Source: Dipteris shenzhenensis (taxonomy: Eukaryota > Polypodiophyta > Polypodiopsida > Gleicheniales). Taken from it: 64,000 nt of DNA. Where the stretch lies: the NCBI GenBank assembly GCA_047967505.1, contig CM106540.1; one strand, 5' to 3'. Below the pieces are notes generated by a model. That model searched no databases. It saw only the letters and a program-made list of their open reading frames with translations, and had not been told where the DNA came from. Position 1 is the stretch's first letter. Each line of letters starts with the position of its first letter. The position numbers and the translations under genes were made by a program. Positions 11,555-22,763 of the stretch are shown piece by piece.

Positions 11555-12285
11555 TATTAGATATCAATGCTCCACTCTCGTGTAACTACGCGAGAACCAG
11601 CTAACTCTACTTGTAAGCCCCCCATATGAGGAGAAGGCATTTGAGTAGCTCGGTTATCCGGTACGTCCTGGTTTGGACACCAAATGGGGGCCATGTGTGG
11701 CCTGATGGCTGGACGGCTTCAGATAGAGTTGGCACACTGCCAACTAGGCTACATGCAAGTGCGGGAAGGCATCCCATGACTGACCGAACTGAGGGTAGAC
11801 GGAGCATTTCCCAGGGCAGCCCACTCTTGGGTTGCAGGTCCTATTTGGAGCCTCAGATGATCTTGAATGGCTCTGGGCCGAACGGAGATCGTAGGTTAGT
11901 TGCTCTATTTTGCGCACCGGTTCTATCGTGTGGTTGGTGGCCTATTATGAGACCGACCCCCAGTCGACCATTTTGGGCGGACTGGGTCGGTCACCCAATT
12001 GGGTCTAATCGACTACGACTGGTGGCTATATAAGAGCAAGCTCGTGAAGCCCATTTCATCACTGGCTACAACAACCTTGATTCCTTAGCATCCAGCCTCC
12101 GTCTTCTACTGTTTCCAGCTTGCCATTGAAGCTTCTTTCACAGGAGCGCACGGTTGGGAGGCAGCGCCATCTATTGAATCAGTTTTACAATAATCAAATT
12201 TTTGATTGTCCATACTATCTGTTTTCTCTCTTGCGTACGAGATCCTATTATCTGTTGAGCATAGACATTGTATTGTTTTCTTACA
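11555..12285 (+). repeat. Copia A 3' LTR
   Basis: It is collinear with the 5' LTR (6754-7480). The first dinucleotide is TA instead of TG (TATTAGATATC), a G-to-A change at the terminus. It ends TTTTCTTACA and is followed by the target duplication TAGAT. A TATATAAG box is kept near 12028. Confidence 0.93.
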
Positions 12286-12290
12286 TAGAT

Positions 12291-13020
12291 GTTAATGAAA
12301 ACCAAATTCAAGGAGGGAGGTATGAGTTGAAATAAAGGAGGAATGTTGATAAGACTAGGGTCCAATTTTCCATATGAACCAACTAGCTTTTGTTGTAATC
12401 CTTTGAAGGACTTTGAAGGAGGAGTTAGTAAGTTTGTCTAAGTGGTGATTAACCACTTTGGTTGAAAAGAAAGCGACTTTAAAGAAGAAGTTATTAGTTT
12501 TTTCAATTGGTGATAAAGTTGGATTTTAAAAGAAATGCTCCAGCGACGAGCGCTTTTTAATGTCACCAATTAAGGTTGACGTATGCTTTAGATTAAGGGT
12601 ATTAATTAGTTGTAGCTACCTAAGCAAGGATGTAAGCTTGTTTCACCCATGATATATTTCTAATGACTTTCTTGATGGCTCTAAAAGAGGGCATGTTTGT
12701 TGCCTTCTTGACTAGTAGAACATGATGGGGGAATGAGATGTAAGGTTTTAGTGTTTAGTGCAATGTGGAGACATATTAAGGAGGTGAAGTTGGCTAGTAT
12801 TAAATGAAAGCTTTGTACTTAACCTTGAATATGTTACATTTTGTGGTCCCCTAGGTGATATTACTAGGACGTTACACCATCAATGTTTTTCTTTGAACTT
12901 GTTTGCTATGTCTTTTTCTTACTTTAAAGGTGTATCACCTCTTGTATTTAGTTATTAAGATTTTTGACAAGGATCAATATGTTTTTGATTAGTCATAGGT
13001 TGGTTGCTTTAAGTTGTTGG
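12291..13020 (+). mobile_element. probable 3' LTR start of the older element hosting Copia A
   Basis: A purine-rich stretch (AAATAAAGGAGGAA, 12330-12343) is followed directly by TGTTGATAAGACTAGG, the expected polypurine tract plus LTR start. The right LTR end and the 5' partner are not identified, so the family is unknown. The rest of the interval is AT-rich with no gene seen. Confidence 0.4.
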
Positions 13021-13039
13021 AGTGCTAAGCTTCTCACAT

Positions 13040-13330
13040 CTCATGGATGCTGAGTTCTGGAGAGACTCAAACATCACTTTTATGAGTCAGCTAAAATATG
13101 TTGATAGTATACTGAAGAAGTTTCATATGGTAGATTGCAAGATTGTAGCCACTCCCATGGAACATGGTTTGAAACTTAAAAAAGATTCAAAAAAGGCTAC
13201 AATCAATGATGGGTACCATCGGCAGCTCATTAGATCTCTTATATTTTTGATTATCACATGGTCAGTGATGCAGTAAGCTCACTAGCATAGTTTATGGCAA
13301 ATCTAAAAAAATCTCACTAGAATGACCAAA
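13040..13330 (+). pseudogene. isolated Copia reverse transcriptase fragment
   Basis: A plus-strand frame (AEFWRDSNITFMSQLKYVD; KKFHMVDCKIVATPME) matches the C-terminal RT segment of Copia D at about 27675-27950 (EFWRDADSTFMSQLKYVD; KKFHMADCRIAATPIE). It covers only this short block: no YVDD upstream, no RNase H, no LTR. It is a 100-codon relic of the same family. Confidence 0.85.
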
Positions 13331-13489
13331 TGAGGAAAGACTGTCATAACTGAGTTTCTGTAATCTAATAGGTGGATTTTTAGAATAAGTCTCTACCTAT
13401 TATATTGGTGATTCTGCAAACAATTGGGCGCATGGAGATGAATGAATCCTATAAGTTTTCTTGAAGGCACATGGCCTATAGGTTCGAGA

Positions 13490-14640
13490 AGTAAGAGAAA
13501 GAAGTCTCAAGCAGAAGAAGCAACATTTTACGAGAGAGATGGGAGGAGGCAATCATGGATACTGCTACAAAGGCAACCACTACTGTTCACGTGACTATGG
13601 AGCCTCGATACCCAACCAAAACACCTACCACTACAACTAGGATGGCTCCTACTACTACACCCTCAATGGCTCCACTTGCTACAACTTTGGCAACGGCTTT
13701 GTCACTTACAATCCTTCTTCATCCAAGAAGTGATTCTGTTAAGAACTTTGAAAAGCGATGTGTCTATTTGAAAAATGAAGCAATCCATCATTATGAGGCA
13801 GATTTGACCATCAATGAGGTTGCGGTAGTCTCTTCCAAATTCAAGCTTTCATGGTGGCATTTCCTTCCTCTCAGATCGTCCAATTCTTCGTCGGATCATT
13901 CGGATCCCAGTCCCAGTTCTTATGCCAGTTGCAAGAAAAAGTAGATTGCTCGATTGAAGATTCTTCAAAGCACAATGATTTTGCGATGTTTCAATGGAAA
14001 AACTGCACTAAATAGCTAAGACGAAGCCTACGATGATTTGTTACTGTGAAATTTAAGGGTAAGGGACAACAATCACAAAAACACCATGAAATTTGTTGTA
14101 GTTCGAGCATTAGGACACATTTGAGCTTATTTTGCCGACATAGAAAGACAGAGCTACATCCTTTTTAAAGCAGTATGCTCCATGGTATACTCAAACGGTT
14201 GCACGATTTCAAAAATTTTCCTACTCCGTTGCGGTTTTCCTACGGCGGCTTGTTGCCATCAAATGCTTGATGCCATCAAACGCTCGATGTTGCACAATGC
14301 TTACCGATTTTCGTATCCATGGAAAAAACAGGAGAAATCGAAGTTTAAAAGTTACAAATGTACGTGGGGTAGATGAGAAGAATGAAGAGTAATGATTATC
14401 TTGCAGTTGATCTGTTCCTGCAATCCCAATCTCCAAATCCTAGTGTTGATGGCAATTCGTGGAGACAAAGATCAACAAGAAGTTGATTGCGTGGATGTTT
14501 TGCACGTGGTGCTTCTCCTTCAAAGAGGCTTCCCACAAGGTGCTTCATCAACAATCACGATGCAGTTTAAGCAAGGGTTGTCTACTATAACATATTACCA
14601 TTGAATGTTAGAAGAGGGACTACTGCCATGAATGTGGTCA
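13490..14640 (+). pseudogene. unassigned degenerate coding-like stretch (Gly/Tyr/Asn then Thr-rich)
   Basis: Two plus-strand frames look coding in turn. From about 13540 one frame reads GGGNHGYCYKGNHYCSRDYG, a Gly/Tyr/Asn-rich low-complexity segment; another is open from 13555 to 13944 and Thr-rich. Beyond 13850 the first frame stays mostly open with scattered stops to about 14640. I recognise no family. It may be a retroelement or host-gene relic; no function is proposed. Confidence 0.25.
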
Positions 14641-15739
14641 AAGGAACTTGCTATGCTTGATCTCCTGCTGGAAATTTCACAACTCATGAATAAATAATAT
14701 ATGCTTACAAACGATTCCTAACAACTAGCGCAAAAACTCATGGGTGTTGAAGGTTTTTGTGTACTATGTGATCAATATCAAGGCAAAAATTGCTAGAATC
14801 ATCATGGCAGTCAAGCCTGTGCATAATCATGAAGCTTTCTATTGAAGATTATTGTAGCAATTTAGGAAAAATTGGCCTGTCAAGAGTGGCATCTACCTAC
14901 AACATTAGTGGTATGGATTCCAATGTATGATGAAACAAGTCTGTCAACTTTGTGGGAGATTGCGAGCCTATGAAATGCACTATTGCCAACAGGAAGAAGT
15001 AACCTGCCTCGGAGGATGAAAGCAGTACTCTAAAAATGGATTGTAGCCTGTATATGGATCCCATCTACAAGTTGATTGGCTAGAAACATAAAGATTAATT
15101 TGTAATCTATTGTAAATGATTCAGAGAGCCCAGGAAGGAAGCTCTTGCAAGATTTGCCCAACTAGCCTAACCAACCCAACACATATCTCTAATTTGATAA
15201 CAATTGGATTTCAATTTTGCAACTTTCCATTAAAGCATAAATCCTAAGTGCCACACATCTTAGAAATGCAATGATCAGATCCAAATTGTGTCAAAACTCA
15301 TGGCAAATGGTCTCAATTGTTGCATGAGGGCAACTTGTTCGTGGTAGAGGAGATTGTAGGCAAGCAAACAACTTGCAAGGAGCTAGAGGGATGAGCCATT
15401 AAAATTGAAGGAAGGTAGACTAACAGTGAACTTTCTATCAACATGAATGGGCAGCCAAGCATCCAATTCAAGACTTGATGATGGAAGTTAGCATATGAAG
15501 CTATTGAAGCAAGAAGAAGAAGAAAAAAGCCTACATAGCGACCTATTGAAGAGATCACAGCCACGGGTGTAAGCATTTGGAAAAGTTTTCATCAAGCAAT
15601 AATGAAGGACTGTCATTCGTCAAGATTGGGCCTTCAACTTCTTGGTTCATGAAGAGTACAACCACCATTAAGGATCCCACATATTCTCACAACTTCAGCT
15701 AATCAGCTCCAGATAGATTTTCCAGCAAATTCACTCAGC
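14641..15739. other. AT-rich interval, no gene seen
   Basis: Short frames with many stops and no recognisable motif; it may be a continuation of the degenerate stretch to its left. Confidence 0.25.
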
Positions 15740-16200
15740 CCATGATATGCAATCAGCTTGAATATACAACCTATGGGTGCTAAGGGAGCAGCCCATGCTT
15801 CTCCATTTGAAGAAAGCACACTTGTTCTAGATGAAAAGAAGGAATTGAATGACTTAGCTATTGACAAGTCCCTATAATTGAAGCTTTTGTTAGATGATCC
15901 AAAAGTTGAATTTCAAATATCAAATGAGAAGGCAGATCTGCTCAGTCATGATGATTTAAGAGTAGCATATATGGATGCAAAGATGCCAAGCCCTATAAGA
16001 GCAACTTGCAACATGAAGAAATAACTCAGCCCAAGATTGGGGATATACTACAGCAATAAGATGAAGAAGAATTTAGTTTGTAGGTGCAATCCATTTGCAT
16101 TTGATGAAGCTGATCATGTCCTAAATGGGGCAATGATCTATAATTTTGGAATATTGGGTGATGATAAGCAAAATCTGATTTCTTTGGATTGAGATCTATA
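15740..16200 (+). pseudogene. unassigned coding-like stretch with in-frame TAA codons
   Basis: One plus-strand frame stays protein-like for about 140 codons (HASPFEESTLVLDEKKELND; VCRCNPFAFDEADHVLNG), interrupted by two TAA and a TGA. The composition is acidic and mixed, unlike the simple-sequence frames nearby. I cannot name the family. Confidence 0.25.
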
Positions 16201-16276
16201 AGTGCAAATAGTGAATTTTCAAGATATCAGCAATAGATTGATGAGATCTGCACTTATATTTATGAAATTTTGTATA

Positions 16277-16459
16277 CTAATCCTTTGCACTATGAAGCAA
16301 AACTAGATAATTTGAAAGCTTATCCGAGAACTTCTGAACCTTTCGGAGTGACTTTGTCTCCCAAATTTCAGGAAAGATATCATAGAATTTTGCTTCCAAT
16401 AGATCAAGGCAATATCTCCTTCGATGCCCATATTGCTTGCAATGCTTGCATAGATACAT
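16277..16459 (-). other. minus-strand CCHC-like motif in a 60-codon frame
   Basis: The minus-strand frame reads CKHCKQYGHRRRYC, an exact CX2CX4HX4C spacing as in Gag zinc knuckles. Nothing else retroviral surrounds it, and plus-strand frames are open through the same bases, so a chance match is possible. Confidence 0.2.
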
Positions 16460-16804
16460 ATAGCAATATTTTGGACCATGATCAACACTACCACATAAAT
16501 GGCATTGCTTGCTTCAACGACGCTTCTTGGTCTTTGCCATGATGATAATCATAAAATGAGAAACTTTTATTGATGTAAATTAGAAAGAAAGAGATAAAGA
16601 TATCTCCAATGAACGCTTCAACTTGATTGGACATTTTACAGCCCGAATATTCTCATGAGGAAGATGATTTCAATTCCAATTCATATTATGAAGATGATTC
16701 CAAAGATGAGCAAGGTAATTACTTGTTTATTCAGATAATTCAATTTCTAATCAAATTACAAATGTTTTAAATCAGATTGGATCAAAAGTCATTCCGAACA
16801 ATTC

Positions 16805-16807
<3 letters not shown>

Positions 16808-16848
<41 letters not shown>

Positions 16849-16951
16849 GGGAGGCGAAGTAGAGGGAGAAGGAGAGGGAGAGGGAGAGAGGGAGAGGGGG
16901 ACAGAGAGGGAGAGGGAGAGGGAGAGGAGGAGGGGGAGGGGAGAGGGAGAG
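16808..16951. repeat. polypurine (GA)n / (GAGAGG)n tract
   Basis: A perfect GA run, then GGGAGA and GGAGAG hexamers. The plus strand is almost purely purine. Open frames on both strands here are artefacts. Confidence 0.95.
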
Positions 16952-17045
16952 AGCACAAAGTAACAGGCGCAAAAAAGACAGCGATATCGAGGGTTGGAAA
17001 TTTTCCAGCCCTCCATATCACTTTCTTTTGTACACACTCTAGTTT

Positions 17046-17130
<85 letters not shown>
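17046..17130. repeat. (CA)n dinucleotide microsatellite
   Basis: An uninterrupted CA repeat of about 42 units. It also generates long artefactual frames (poly Thr-His, Cys-Val). Confidence 0.97.
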
Positions 17131-17133
<3 letters not shown>

Positions 17134-17218
17134 GTTAGAATGAAAATTTTAGCCCTTTTCTCATCTCCCTCAATCTGGCCACATATCTGCCTCTCTCTCT
17201 TTAAAGTCCATTCAAGCC

Positions 17219-17414
17219 ATGTGCGAGAATAATAAGGATGCATGTGCCATGAACACACGATATTTGGGCTCTTTGCAGGGAGAAGTCCATTCAGATGGTG
17301 CTGCAGTAATAGCGCAGGGCATGGCAGAATTGCCTGGAACTCTCATTGCAAGGATTTCTCAAATTGAGAATAGCGTTAAGGACTCTAATCAATGGATGCA
17401 GCAGATTTTAGGGA
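17219..17414 (+). other. unassigned open segment truncated by an LTR fragment
   Basis: A frame of about 65 codons from ATG 17219 (QGMAELPGTLIARISQIENS) has an amphipathic, coiled-coil-like pattern. It is cut at 17415 where an LTR terminus begins. It could be part of a disrupted gene or element; no family is recognised. Confidence 0.25.
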
Positions 17415-17482
17415 TGTTGAGATATCAAGCTCCACTCATGATATGCCAGGGTGACCGTTGTGCATTTATGTCACCGACTTGT
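17415..17482 (+). mobile_element. fragment of Copia C-family LTR (5' end)
   Basis: TGTTGAGATATCAAGCTCC and about 65 bp in all match the start of the LTR of Copia C (minus strand, starting at 28412), including the block CATGATATGCCAGGGTGACC. Similarity stops near 17482, so only the LTR tip is present. Confidence 0.75.
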
Positions 17483-18121
17483 AACTGCATGCAGCTCGAC
17501 CTGACCTTGTGAAGACTTTGGTTTGCCATTGTTCTTTCAAGAGTTGTTTTCTATTCTTTGCTTGCCTCACAAGCTAGCTTCTCTCTATTTTGGTTTGACA
17601 TTGTCGTCTTTCATTGATCGTTGCCATGGCAACATGTAGCTCACCATGGCTTGTAAGAGAAGCAAACAGAGGCTGCGAGATAGAATAGTTGAAAAGCTTG
17701 GTCAGGGCACAAGGAACAAAAGACTCCTTCCAGAGCAGCAGCAAGAAGCAATTGTAGATGCACACATTTGATCATTTCCATCAGAGCAAAGAAAATGACC
17801 TGTGATGTCATGTTTGGTGGTAGCATTCGAGGAAGCAACCTGAGTCATCAAAAGCTTTAGCTTGCACCCTAAAGTTCATAGAGTGACAACATCCCTACCA
17901 ACACATCGTATTTTCATGCCAAAACCTTACCACTATTGCATTGACTTCTGCACTTAGGTTGTCTCTCCATTTCTTGCGTTTAAGCCCATATACTACTTGG
18001 ATCGAGGTGATCAGGCATTGTTTCCACTCTTTGTGCATCTCTCGAGAGTTTCTCCAAATAACAAGGACATCTATAGAAAGCAGACAAGATGCAAGATGTC
18101 TGACGAGCACATCATACACAT
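17483..18121. other. interval without recognisable gene
   Basis: Mixed-composition sequence; only short open frames and no motif seen. Confidence 0.25.
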
Positions 18122-18122
18122 G

Positions 18123-18475
18123 CTTGATACAATGCAGGTCAGTGGTTGCCTAAACCATCCCAGTGGTTATTTGTGATTGAGCTTTGGGATAGTTTACTAT
18201 TTCATTTCTTGATACAATGCAGGTTAGTGGTTGCCTAAACCAGGCCGATGGTTGTTTGTGATTGAGCTTTGCGAATGTTTACTAGGCTAAGCCTAGACTT
18301 AATGTGATTGTCTTGAACTAGCCCGGTGGTTGGAATATCATGCAACCGTGTGGCTCGTTCAGCTCAAACACTCGAACCAGGCTAGCTTGGACTTAATGTG
18401 ATTGTCCTAAACTAGCTCAGTGGTTGAAACATCATGCAATCGTGATTGGGTTAGCTCAAACACCAGTTATGTGAT
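18123..18475. repeat. two short tandem duplications (85 bp and 94 bp)
   Basis: A unit starting CTTGATACAATGCAGGT occurs at 18123 and 18208 (period 85). A second unit containing GACTTAATGTGATTGTC begins at 18291 and 18385 (period 94). Both units share a GGTGGTTG-like core, also scattered to about 18660, suggesting an old array of about 90-bp repeats. Confidence 0.8.
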
Positions 18476-20159
18476 TGTCTTGAGCTAGTGTGGTTGAATA
18501 GAAAGAAACAACAATATATTTTGCAACAGAACAACAATATACTGTTATTTTACTAAACAAACCCGCCGATGCTTGGAACGTCATGTAATTGTGGTTGGTT
18601 CAAGTCAAACACTAGTGTGGTTGACTAGACCTTAGTTGTTGACCAGTTGGGTGGTTGAAATTACTGCGTTTCTTAATACTTAAAGTAGTTAAATTTAATT
18701 TGCACATATTGTATTTTGTTTTGTTTTCCTTGTATTGAAAAAAGGGGGCCTACATGTTGGGTCAGTAGACGGATTGTATCTCAATTTTATGGATCAAAAT
18801 CCTAACATTCAATTGGGCAGATGATCTTTGAGCATTGGAAGCCCTGGTATGTCAAGAAAATCAAAGACAAGAATGCTTGTTGTTGCCAATTTACCAAATA
18901 CACATAGGCTTTCACCTGTGTAGGCAAGCTGTGAATGACTTGAGATCTAGTTGTATTGGAGCATTGCTCCATGGGGATCGATGCCCATGTCTCCCTGATG
19001 AATGTGCAGTCTGTAGACCACCTAGATCCTCATCATGTGTTGCAAGAAAGTCCACCAGGATCCTCATCATATGTCCCAAAAGACCACCACGCTTGTTTTT
19101 GTAAATCCCAAATGATAGATTAACCCCATGCTTGTCTTTAGTATGTGCCAAACAACCACTGTGCTTGTTTCTAGTTATCTAATAGGATGTCATGGTATCC
19201 AATTGCATTTTCCTTGGTTGCACACAAGGAAAATAGCTCCCACAAATAGGCTGGTTCTCTATAACTATAGTCAAATTTCAACCACCAGGTTGGTGAAATA
19301 TTAGAAAATGCATTTGTTTATGGCGTCCCCTTTAGGATGTTTCTCTTTACTTATTGTCAAATTTCAACCACCGAGATGTGACCACAAATCCACAGGTGAC
19401 CAGAAATACTAAATGAATGAATTGCATGCCATTGATCTTGTAATAATAGAAGCAAACCACCGTGTTGGTGGAAATTAATATCCTAGTGTGCAAACAACCT
19501 AACTGCACTGGTGGCAAACACTTATCGTGACCACTTATCCTACACTACCACCTTGCTATCCTAAAGTAGATCTATGTTCCTTGGCCAAGCGATCAATCTC
19601 ATCTACAACAATCTTGGGTTGTCGAGGGACCCCTTGCAAAATGGCTTCATCAAGCTCAGGACAACAAGTAGTAGGAAAAATTTCATTGCATATGTGGCTT
19701 TCCATCTTTGTTCCTCCGCTGTTCCTTCACTTGAGACCTGTCGGGTTTTTTAACTAGTTTGCTCTCCTGCTATCCAAGGTGTAATTGTTCACATATTCTA
19801 ATCTTTCAAATCAAGCCGTCTTGACATGTTCAACAATGTAATCCCATGAGAACTTTGCCATCTTTGAAGACCTGTGTACCAATGGATTCCCCACATATTA
19901 CATTGATGAATATGATAGGTTAGTTGTATGATAGTTAAGGCTAGAGGAGGTAGGCACTGGCTAGAGGAGGTAGGCATCGGCAATGAAATGCATTTTTGTT
20001 GGTTTAGGATTAACTACAACCCCCACAAAATATAACCTTCAACAAATCCCTAACAACCACTGTGCTTGTTTCAGTAAATCCCTAACAAGGGAAAATTTAA
20101 ATCCCAAATAGTATACTAATCCCAAACAACTGCCGAGCTTGTTTTAGTGACAATTATTG
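18476..20159. other. degenerate interval, no gene seen
   Basis: Contains scattered ACCACCGTGTTGG-like and ACCACTGTGCTTG-like motifs, perhaps relics of the repeats to its left. I found no retroelement domain. Confidence 0.25.
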
Positions 20160-20310
20160 TGCATAAGGGACCATCTAATTCATAGGTTTAGATTAGCATT
20201 CAATAGGAATCATACTGTAATAACAATGATTGTGCATGAGGGACCATCTAATTCACAGGCTCAGATTAGCATTGAGCCAGAATTAGACTGTAACGACAAT
20301 GACTTTGCAT
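20150..20310. repeat. tandem duplication of about 85 bp
   Basis: Two adjacent copies contain GGGACCATCTAATTCA followed by AGATTAGCATT, each preceded by a TTGTGCAT-like motif. Confidence 0.7.
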
Positions 20311-20318
20311 GGGGGACT

Positions 20319-20442
20319 TGACAAAATATGAAGAGGGGAGAGGAGAAGAGTGGAGATGAGGAGAGAGGGTACAGCTAGAGAGCACACCACAAATGACTAA
20401 TTGTACACTAGATTTAGTTGAAAATGTAGAATATATACAAAC
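20319..20442 (-). mobile_element. truncated LTR copy, inverted relative to 21400-21633
   Basis: About 124 bp is the reverse complement of the right part of the LTR at 21400-21633, with scattered differences. It begins TGACAAAATATGAAGAGG and stops after ATATATACAAAC. No primer-binding site is seen at its outer edge. Confidence 0.8.
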
Positions 20443-21399
20443 GGAGCGCTTTGAAGTTTTTTGTAGATGGTCATTGTAGATGGAGCTAGAGCTGGTAGCC
20501 CCCGACTGTGATGCCGTTTGGAGCTTGATGGAGGTTGTTGTTGCAGCCCTTAGACTAGTTGAGGTTTGTGTTGCCATTTGCACTACACAAGGAGCCGATC
20601 GGAAGTGCTTTGGTAAGAGCTTTTTGTTGGAGATGCCATTTGGAGAAGGCGCCGACTCAGTTGCTAGAGTAGGAGCCATTGTTGGAGGTCGATAGAAGGC
20701 TTGCATGGGCTATGTCAACCATTGGAAGCCTTGATACACTAGAGTCAGGCGGTTGTTGAAGATCTTGCTGGCTCAACGTGAGGCTGGATGTTGAAGAGAC
20801 TTAGAGCTTGAAAGATGCCTAGTGTAGGACTGTCATACCTAGCCTTTTCTAGTGGCTAGATAGTTGCACCCATGAGCTAATGGAGGCTAGTTGTCGCTAT
20901 AGCCTTTGAGCTTGTAGATGTGTTGCAAAATGAGTTGGAGAGGCTGTGAGGACTCGGAGGAGCCAAAGTTGTAGGAGATTCATTGTGGTCATTGATAGAG
21001 CCTCCTTTGCTCTATTTCATGAAAGGAGGAACAACTGTCCTTGAAGCCTTAGATGCCTCTCTAAGAACTAGAATACTCTTTCTCTCTCTCTCCAATGAAT
21101 GAACAGAATTTGATCTAAGAATGAATTACAATGACTCTCTCTCACAAGAATGAACACTCAAAGAATCTCTCTCAAGTAGAGATGAAGCTATATCTCTCTC
21201 TCTCAAATGAAGCTATTTCTCTCACAGAAGAAATGCAATGAATAGAATTCTCAAATGAATTGGATAGAAATTCTCTCTCTCATGAAATGAACAGATATAT
21301 CTCTCTCAATAGAAGTGAACTTGCTTGAACAACACTCGAGATGAACTCTCGATCTCTCAATCACTCTCACTCTCTCAAGGGTCACAATGCCTGATACCA
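20443..21399. other. interior between inverted LTR copies, CTCTCT-rich on the right
   Basis: The left half has short frames with no known domain. From about 21060 the sequence is rich in spaced CTCTCTC and GAATGAA motifs, resembling the reverse complement of the GAGAG-rich leader right of 21634. No polymerase motif was found. Confidence 0.4.
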
Positions 21400-21633
21400 T
21401 GATGTGATCGTGTGTGCATAGCACCATCACATGATCATATGTGGATAGCACTAACCTTATAGAGTGGTATAAAGGAAAGGTTTAGATCCCCTAACTCTAA
21501 CCTAAATGGGTTTGTATATATTCTATTTTTTCAACTAAATCTAGTGTATAGTTAGTCATTTGTGGTGTGCTCTCTAGCTGTGCCCTCTCTCCTCATCTCC
21601 ACTCTTCTCCTCTCCCCTCTTCATATTTTTTCA
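21400..21633 (+). mobile_element. short LTR (234 bp) with primer-binding-site-like sequence on both sides
   Basis: It begins TGATGTGATCGTG, ends TTTTTTCA, and has GTATAAAGG near 21468. At right, TGGTATCACAGC (21634-21645) is a primer-binding-site-like sequence, with a GA-rich leader after it. At left, CCTGATACCA (21390-21399) is the same site in reverse. The plus orientation is favoured by the TATA position, but either is possible. Confidence 0.7.
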
Positions 21634-22481
21634 TGGTATCACAGCATGGTTTTGCCTTCCGTTGAGGCGCTATCATTCTTGTGAGAGTCATTTGAGAGAT
21701 TATGTGTGAGAGAGACAGTTTATGAGGGATTGAAATCTTCATTGAGAGAGAGAGAGAACTTAAATCTCTTCCTGCTATAGTCAACAGAGAAAGTTTTTTT
21801 TTTGTTTCTGAGAGAAAGAGAGGGAGGCTACTTGCTTCATATAAGGCAAAGGCAGAAATTCACTCTTCTGCGTCATTCAGTGCCACTGAACCTTCAGCAT
21901 GCTTCGACAACAGCCACGACATCTCCTGACTGGTAGTGTTGCACAACACCAAGGCTCCAAGACTCCTTAGTTTGTGAGCTCCAAGGCTCCAATCAAATGC
22001 GGCTTTAGCCCTTAGCTCCAACTGCGCTGACTGTAGCTCCAGCGCCCATGTACCAAGGCACATCCACAGTCCCGCCACGAGCTGCATCTTCAACAAACTC
22101 CGCTTCAGCTTCTCCAAGCATCTAAACAGCAAACAACGTCGACTCCATAGCTTTCGCTTGGGACTCCTTCAGTGGATGACTCGTCCTAGCAGGAGGGACA
22201 TGGCCTACTTGTAGCCAGCTGACTAGACAGACAAGCACACAGTGTTGCATCAAGCAAGGGCTCTACTCCAAACGCAAGGCAACCAATCTTGCACGACCTT
22301 CTGCTACTCATGCTCCAGTAGCGCACCTACAAGCAGCAAGACTCGACAAGCAGACAACTCTTCCTCTCCAATGTGAAACGCATCCTCCAGCTCCAAAAGA
22401 AAGGCTTCTGTGCTCAGGGATCTCCAGTGCCTCAGATCCACAACCTGGCTGCAATAGCAACTACTAGCAACTAGTCGACTA
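21634..22481. other. leader-like and unassigned sequence right of the short LTR
   Basis: The first 170 bp carry the primer-binding-site-like sequence and a GAGAGA-rich leader. The remainder is GC-richer than its surroundings, with no recognised retroelement domain. It leads into the GH105 fragment. Confidence 0.3.
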
Positions 22482-22763
22482 CTCCATGAGCTTCAACCTT
22501 CGATCCATCGCATACTTCGCATAGAAGGGCTCAGCCATGAACAACCCGTTGAGCCACATCTAGTAGGGGTAGACCAGCTTGTGCTAGAATCCGCCCTCGT
22601 TGGTGCACGGCTAAGTCCGCAGCTGATCTCGCAGTAGATCTACGGCCTTGCGGTATTTCTCCTGCCCCATTTGCTTGTAGAGAAACAACAAGACGGTGCC
22701 CGATCGAATGTTGTCCAGGGTGTAATTGTCTCGCTTGTAAGTGGGAATGGATCCGGGTCACCA
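22482..22763 (-). pseudogene. fragment of unsaturated rhamnogalacturonyl hydrolase (GH105, YteR-like)
   Basis: GH105 enzymes remove the unsaturated uronic acid from pectin (rhamnogalacturonan I) fragments. On the minus strand one frame reads PGSIPTYKRDNYTLDNI, then LLFLYKQMGQEKYRKAVDLL, then MWLNGLFMAEPFYAKYAM. The last matches the family's conserved 'MWLDGLYMAEPFYA' segment around the substrate site. Stops lie at Gln/Trp positions: after LRT, in GGF-stop-HK (expected Trp), and in VYPY-stop-MW (expected Gln); a TGA precedes PGSIP. Only about 90 of roughly 350 residues are present, so this is an exon-sized relic, perhaps captured by the adjacent LTR element. Confidence 0.75.

Larger units (their letters stand above)
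6749..12290 (+). mobile_element. Copia A: complete Ty1/Copia retrotransposon with 5-bp target duplication
   Basis: A full-length LTR retrotransposon on the plus strand. TAGAT at 6749-6753 and again at 12286-12290 is a perfect 5-bp target-site duplication. Between them lie a 5' LTR (6754-7480), a plant primer-binding site (7481-7492), gag, a pol region in the Copia order protease-integrase-RT-RNase H, a purine-rich tract (11546-11554) and a 3' LTR (11555-12285). The coding region is broken by stops and frameshifts, so the copy cannot move on its own. The two LTRs differ by scattered substitutions, so the insertion is not very recent. Copia B at 30.5-33.2 kb belongs to the same family. Confidence 0.95.

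Noticed and set aside
16777-17258. Open frames over GA and CA repeats
   Set aside because: Microsatellite translations (poly Arg-Glu, Thr-His, Cys-Val), open in several frames.
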